Source of the DNA: an uncultured Spirochaetaceae bacterium
Lineage (GTDB): Bacteria > Spirochaetota > Spirochaetia > Sphaerochaetales > Sphaerochaetaceae
Direction: 5' to 3'
Assembly (NCBI GenBank): GCA_944389015.1
Contig: CALXKS010000008.1
Location: 1-64,000, forward strand
DNA: 64,000 nucleotides
Below, piece after piece: positions 60,420 to 64,000 of this stretch (positions are counted from its first letter, which is position 1; each line of letters starts with the position of its first letter). A program made the position numbers and the translations under genes. The notes beneath the pieces were generated by a model. That model searched no databases, was not told the DNA's origin, and saw only the letters and a program-made list of their open reading frames with translations.

Positions 60420-60889
60420 AGATCACCTCCACGCTCAGCTGCGAGCCTGATGCTGGCAACAATCAGATCATATCCTGTGCATCTGCAGATATTCCCGCTT
60501 ATCGCCCTCCGGATAGCATCCTCATCCGGATCGGGATTGACAGAAAGGAGAGCATAAGCGGCCATCACCATGCCAGGAATGCAGAAACCGCACTGAACAG
60601 CTCCTCCATCGCGGAAAGCCTCGACGATGCATCTGCCCTTGTCTGTATCCTTTATTCCCTCAATCGTATAGATACGGCTTCCTTCACAGGCTCCGACAGG
60701 AAGAATGCAGCTTGTGACAAGCTTTCCATCCTTCAGTATTGAACATGCACCGCACTCACCCTCTCCGCATCCTTCCTTCACGCCGGTAAGCTTAAGCTCA
60801 TCCCTGAGCACATCGATAAGCCGTGTGAGCGGATTTCCGGTAAAGACGACACGGGCATCATTGACAGAGAAAACAATCTTCCTAAGCAT
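60410..60889 (-). CDS. xdhC: [2Fe-2S] subunit of xanthine dehydrogenase (XdhC)
   Basis: A 159-residue subunit, the same length as E. coli XdhC. Plant-type cluster ligands Cys41, 46, 49 and 61; second-cluster ligands Cys100, 103, 135 and 137. All eight are present. This is the only intact Fe-S subunit in the cluster, so it may also serve the Cys-less XdhD. Starts with the ATG at 60889 inside the end of the molybdenum subunit gene. Confidence 0.95.
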   Translation of the reverse strand: MLRKIVFSVNDARVVFTGNPLTRLIDVLRDELKLTGVKEGCGEGECGACSILKDGKLVTSCILPVGACEGSRIYTIEGIKDTDKGRCIVEAFRDGGAVQCGFCIPGMVMAAYALLSVNPDPDEDAIRRAISGNICRCTGYDLIVASIRLAAERGGDLWR

Positions 60890-63020
60890 TCTCAAGTGCC
60901 TCCTCGATATCCTCAGGTGGGATAGGTATCTTAGTAACTGTTATTCCAAGAGCCCTCTCAACGGCATCTACATATGCAGCATCAGCGCCATTGAATACAA
61001 GCTCTCCCATGCCTTTTGCTCCCTGCGGGCCCCACTGATAAGGATTATCCTCAAGGAACCATTCCTGATGCGGGAAATCCATAGAAGTCGGAATAACATA
61101 ATCGGACATTGATGACTGTTTGAAATGCCCCTTCCTGTTCTCCATCTTCTCCATGGAAGCATACCCAAGGGACTGGATCACACCGCCATTGACCTGGCCA
61201 TGCACAATCAGCTCATCAATCGCATGCCCGATATCATGGCATGTCCAGATACCGGTCGTCCTGACTTCATTCGTAAGCCTGTCGACCTCTACCTCCACGC
61301 ATGCCGCGCCCCAGCCATAGCCAAGGTACGCATCACCGCGGAATGTCTCCTGATTCCATGGATGCCCTTCCGGATGCTGATACTCCTTCTCAACGGAGAA
61401 GTCACCCTCAGCCCATCTTTCCTTCATCTCAAGGGCGCAATCCTCTGCGATCTTCCCGACGATCATCGTCGATCTGGAAGCTGCAGTAGGTCCTGAATCA
61501 GGGACAAGGGAAGTATCAGGATTATCATAATCGACATGGTCCATATCGAGACCGAGCGCATTGGCGACAATCTTGCGCAGTGCTGTCTGGAACCCCTGTC
61601 CCATCTCCGTCGAACCGACCTCTATTCTGACCCTGTCCCCGGTTTTCACAAGCCTTGCATGGGCCTTGATGATAGCCTGCTCGCCATTTCCTGTGAATGC
61701 GCCGCCATGGTTGTAGAAGGACATTCCGATGCCTTTGCCTGAACCTATGCCATATTCCCTTGCCTTGCGGTAATAGTCAGAAGCGTCAGCGATCTTCTTC
61801 ATCATCTCAGGAAGCTTCACTTCCTCAATGATATGGCCATTCGTTACAGTCTCTCCTCCTTTCCTGATGAAATACCTTGCCTTGTACTCAGCTGGATCGA
61901 AACCGAACTTATGAGCGATATGGTCGAGATGTGTCTCAATCGCGAAAAGCGTCTGAGGAGCACCGAAGCCACGGAATGCATCGGATGGGAACGTATTCGT
62001 TGCAACACCAATACCCTTTAGATATGTCGCAGGGAAATCATAAACGCCATTAGCATGGAATACACCGCGCTGGAGAACGACATAGGAAGCAGAGAGATAT
62101 GCACCGCAGTTGTAATATATCGTACCTTCGATGCCCAGTATATTTCCTTCCTTGTCCAGAGCTGTCCTGAATACAGTCTTGGAAGGATGGCGCTTCACTG
62201 AATAAAGCATATCCTCCTCTCTGGTGAATATGAGCTTTATAGGCTTCCTGATCACGCTTTCAGCAACAAGCAGAGGACCTGCAAGGACATCAGGGAAGTG
62301 CTCCTTTCCGCCGAATGCACCTCCTGTTGTGGTCTGTCTTATCACTATGTCCTCAGGATTGAGCCCCAACAGTCCTGCAATGGATTTCCTGACATAGAAC
62401 GGACACTGTGCTGATACATAGATGACATATCTTCCATCCTCGATTGTTATCAGAGCGCCGTTGGTCTCAAGATGGACATGCTCCTGGAAACCTGTCTCGA
62501 TTGTCTCTGTGAATACGGAATCGGCCCTGTCCATGATGCTCTGCATCTTCTCGCCCTTCTCGCAGAAAAGCGAACAGAGGACATTATCCTCACCGACTAT
62601 CGGGCCGCCCTTCAATGAAAGGGCATCATCGATCGTGACCGCAGGCTCCTGCTCCGTGTAGCTGATCTTCACCCGACCTGCAAGGTAATCGAGCATATTC
62701 CTGTCAGGACCTACAAGAAGGCCGATGGTCTCACCGACATACCTTACATCGCCATCTGCAAAGCATCTCCAGTCCTTTGCTATCATCCAGAGTTCATTCT
62801 TTCCGCCTTCAGGAATATCCTTTGCGGAAATGAAATAATATCCATCAGGAAGCTGGGGCACCGATATGCTGTCTATGGTTCCACGCGGGATATCAGAACG
62901 AATCATCCTGGCATAGAGCATATCAGGGAAGGAATAATCAGAGACATACATCGCCTCTCCCCTCGCCTTGGCCTCTGCATCGACCCTGACAACTTTGTCA
63001 TCAATGCAATTTATAGGCAT
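60882..63020 (-). CDS. xdhA: molybdenum-binding subunit of xanthine dehydrogenase (XdhA-like)
   Basis: A 712-residue molybdopterin subunit. T-T-G-G-A-F-G-G-K-E near residue 240 contacts the cofactor; F-R-G-F-G-A-P-Q near residue 350; the catalytic Glu is in G-A-K-G-M-G-E near residue 675. SDMH enzymes carry a labile selenium on the molybdenum instead of sulfur; the sequence alone cannot show this, but the linked Se genes suggest it. The ATG at 63020 has GGAAGGAGG upstream; an in-frame ATG at 63083 extends into the promoter. First gene of the five-gene xdh operon. Confidence 0.92.
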   Translation of the reverse strand: MPINCIDDKVVRVDAEAKARGEAMYVSDYSFPDMLYARMIRSDIPRGTIDSISVPQLPDGYYFISAKDIPEGGKNELWMIAKDWRCFADGDVRYVGETIGLLVGPDRNMLDYLAGRVKISYTEQEPAVTIDDALSLKGGPIVGEDNVLCSLFCEKGEKMQSIMDRADSVFTETIETGFQEHVHLETNGALITIEDGRYVIYVSAQCPFYVRKSIAGLLGLNPEDIVIRQTTTGGAFGGKEHFPDVLAGPLLVAESVIRKPIKLIFTREEDMLYSVKRHPSKTVFRTALDKEGNILGIEGTIYYNCGAYLSASYVVLQRGVFHANGVYDFPATYLKGIGVATNTFPSDAFRGFGAPQTLFAIETHLDHIAHKFGFDPAEYKARYFIRKGGETVTNGHIIEEVKLPEMMKKIADASDYYRKAREYGIGSGKGIGMSFYNHGGAFTGNGEQAIIKAHARLVKTGDRVRIEVGSTEMGQGFQTALRKIVANALGLDMDHVDYDNPDTSLVPDSGPTAASRSTMIVGKIAEDCALEMKERWAEGDFSVEKEYQHPEGHPWNQETFRGDAYLGYGWGAACVEVEVDRLTNEVRTTGIWTCHDIGHAIDELIVHGQVNGGVIQSLGYASMEKMENRKGHFKQSSMSDYVIPTSMDFPHQEWFLEDNPYQWGPQGAKGMGELVFNGADAAYVDAVERALGITVTKIPIPPEDIEEALENA

Positions 63021-63091
63021 ACATCCTCCTTCCATTATATTTTTCTTTACATAATGAGGAATTAGCTTTTCACATTCCTCCACTATCTACG

Positions 63092-63097
63092 ATTATA
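63092..63097 (-). promoter_or_regulatory. -10 candidate (TATAAT) of the xdh operon
   Basis: Minus-strand TATAAT 72 nt from the xdhA ATG. A second TATAAT is 14 nt upstream of the ATG (63034-63039), right before the ribosome site. With the first, the shared 19-bp motif would centre near -41, where activators bind. Confidence 0.4.
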
Positions 63098-63116
63098 TAT
63101 CAGATTCGGAGAAAGA

Positions 63117-63135
63117 TGCATCAAAATGCAACATG
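63117..63135. promoter_or_regulatory. 19-bp motif shared with the ygeW promoter region
   Basis: Minus strand CATGTTGCATTTTGATGCA, 17 of 19 identical to 48154-48172. Lies next to the candidate -10 of the xdh operon and would overlap its -35 region. Candidate operator of a common regulator. Confidence 0.55.
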
Positions 63136-63300
63136 CTGAGCAAAAGCACGGATATCATTGCTTCAGGTGGTATCTTCTCGTCTTATCATTTCCGTACGAG
63201 GAAATCATTTTCAAATCGCGCATTCTCTGAGGATCCAGAATCACCACACAAGCCAGACCTCCTTTTGCAGCCTCTGACCTTTCCTCAGAATCTGATTCAA

Positions 63301-63346
63301 TTTTGCGCTGATTTTGCGCTGATTTTACCGCTCGTTTTACCGCTCG
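63301..63346. repeat. four short direct repeats, 2 x 11 bp and 2 x 12 bp
   Basis: TTTTGCGCTGA twice (63301-63322) followed by TTTTACCGCTCG twice (63323-63346), with no gap. The two types are related as TTTT-x-x-(C)GCT. They stand in the 608-bp gap upstream of the xdh operon. Apart from these repeats, the shared motif and a small hairpin (63497-63513), I see no gene or RNA in 63140-63628. Confidence 0.8.
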
Positions 63347-63628
63347 TTGCAGACTGCATGCTTTCCATCAGAATATCTGCCGATTCTTATATAGGATTAT
63401 TCTTTGCATAAAAGGATTCTTTGATAAGCCTATCAGGATTCCCCGGACTGAAAAAGGATATCCAGAATTCAGGCATTGTGGTCTTGATATGGAAATCCAA
63501 GAATAAATCTTGGGCACATGCAGGCCACAGTTTCTCTGGTATCATGATGAAAAACCATTGCATACTTCCTATTTTCTTGCTTTATCCACATGCCGCTGTT
63601 ACGATTTCAATCATAGGATGAGAGAAAA

Positions 63629-63889
63629 ATGACAAACGAGGAAATCTATGACTTCATCGGTGAGCTTGCGATAGCACTGTACTCCAAGAAGATACAGATA
63701 TCGCTAGGATCCCTGAGAGCAATCATGCTCGATAAGGGAAAGGACTATGTGAACAACCGAGGTATGGCATCGGCTGTGTCCGCAGCGTACAGGAGATGGA
63801 AGGAAAAGGATCCGATCATCTACTATGCGATTGCCTATACATACACAGACAAGGAAGGCAATCTTGCCTGGGATAAGCCACAGAACTGA
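63629..63889 (+). CDS. hypothetical protein, 86 aa
   Basis: An 86-residue soluble protein. Helix-rich N-terminus (E-E-I-Y-D-F-I-G-E-L-A-I-A-L-Y), a basic stretch with A-A-Y-R-R-W-K-E-K-D, and an aromatic end (Y-Y-A-I-A-Y-T-Y-T-D). No recognised motif. Upstream AGGATGAG can serve as a weak ribosome site. It precedes a partial gene on the same strand by 19 bp, possibly its operon partner. Confidence 0.65.
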   Translation: MTNEEIYDFIGELAIALYSKKIQISLGSLRAIMLDKGKDYVNNRGMASAVSAAYRRWKEKDPIIYYAIAYTYTDKEGNLAWDKPQN

Positions 63890-63908
63890 TTGCAGGGATC
63901 TCCCTGAG

Positions 63909-64000
63909 ATGCCGATTCTGGACACACTCGCTTCCTCATTCATCACTATCGGAGCTGAGGCTGTTGTCCTCTCAGGCTCACGCCAAGGCATACTGAATGA
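63909..64000 (+). CDS. partial CDS, nucleotidyltransferase-like N-terminus
   Basis: An open frame of 30 codons that runs off the window end. It reads through V-V-L-S-G-S-R-Q-G-I-L-N, close to the G-S-x-x-x-G entry motif of pol-beta-type nucleotidyltransferases. Only the start is visible, so the call is tentative. Confidence 0.45.
   Translation, partial: MPILDTLASSFITIGAEAVVLSGSRQGILN

Noticed and set aside
63301-63346. CRISPR-like array
   Set aside because: Repeats are 11-12 bp, have no spacers and no cas genes are nearby.
63133-63411. 92-codon open frame over the direct repeats
   Set aside because: No ribosome site, repeats would give a repetitive peptide, and composition does not look coding.

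Overview
The window looks like a chromosomal segment of a fermentative, probably host-associated anaerobic spirochaete, most likely of the Sphaerochaeta/Treponema side. The clues are solute-binding proteins with spirochaete-style leaders, a large Ig-like surface lipoprotein, [FeFe]-hydrogenase maturases, a galactolipid-synthase-like glycosyltransferase, FeoAB iron uptake, and no aerobic respiration genes. Placement is inference from gene content; there is no rRNA or other phylogenetic marker here. No tRNA, rRNA or CRISPR array was recognised.

Layout. 1-5.5 kb: a surface lipoprotein whose promoter contains a G10 tract, an iron-type alcohol dehydrogenase, and a thioredoxin-like/CcdA pair. 5.4-12 kb: housekeeping genes (YihY, monoacylglycerol-lipase-like hydrolase, phosphodiesterase), a degenerate aldehyde:ferredoxin oxidoreductase paralogue, and a TGS-like/uridine-kinase-like fusion. 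12-13.3 kb: an IS256-family element. 13.4-17.3 kb: two Nudix hydrolases, IlvE, a small membrane protein and NnrDE. 17.4-18.4 kb: a Panacea-type toxin-antitoxin pair. 18.4-28.4 kb: an AT-richer surface-polysaccharide locus (RfbBDCA, five glycosyltransferases, a Wzx-like flippase). 28.4-32.1 kb: an MGDG-synthase-like enzyme divergent from an RND/MMPL transporter. 32.2-35.7 kb: a feo operon with three small accessory proteins and a DtxR-like operator. 35.8-39.2 kb: a NYN-LOTUS protein, then HydG-HydF. 39.4-46.2 kb: aspartate dehydrogenase and a 2-hydroxyacid dehydrogenase, followed by a polar amino-acid ABC transporter, a LarA-type racemase and an aminotransferase behind two tandem ARG boxes. 46.2-50.7 kb: a frameshifted membrane gene, YgeW, a Nif11-like small protein and the complete AmmeMemoRadiSam trio. 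50.8-63 kb: a selenium-dependent molybdenum hydroxylase (SDMH) and selenium-supply cluster: YedE, YedF, DUF3343, SelD, cysteine-desulfurase-like protein and XdhC/CoxI protein, then XdhA/XdhC/XdhB-like, a second FAD subunit and XdhD.

How it works together. YgeW plus XdhD plus the SDMH maturation genes point to anaerobic purine/urate catabolism. YedE would import a selenium compound; YedF, DUF3343, the desulfurase-like enzyme and SelD would prepare selenium; the XdhC-like protein would load the molybdenum enzymes. The ygeW promoter and the xdh upstream region share a 19-bp motif (17 of 19 identical), which suggests one regulator. HydF and HydG support hydrogen-producing fermentation.

The most striking non-coding signal is at translation starts. 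Many first genes of transcription units have no Shine-Dalgarno sequence but carry a -10 hexamer, often with an upstream TGn, ending 6-8 nt before the ATG. That is the layout of leaderless mRNAs, whereas operon-internal genes mostly have good Shine-Dalgarno sequences. The other notable regulatory signal is the G10 tract lying between the -35 and -10 boxes of the lipoprotein promoter, a classic arrangement for phase variation.
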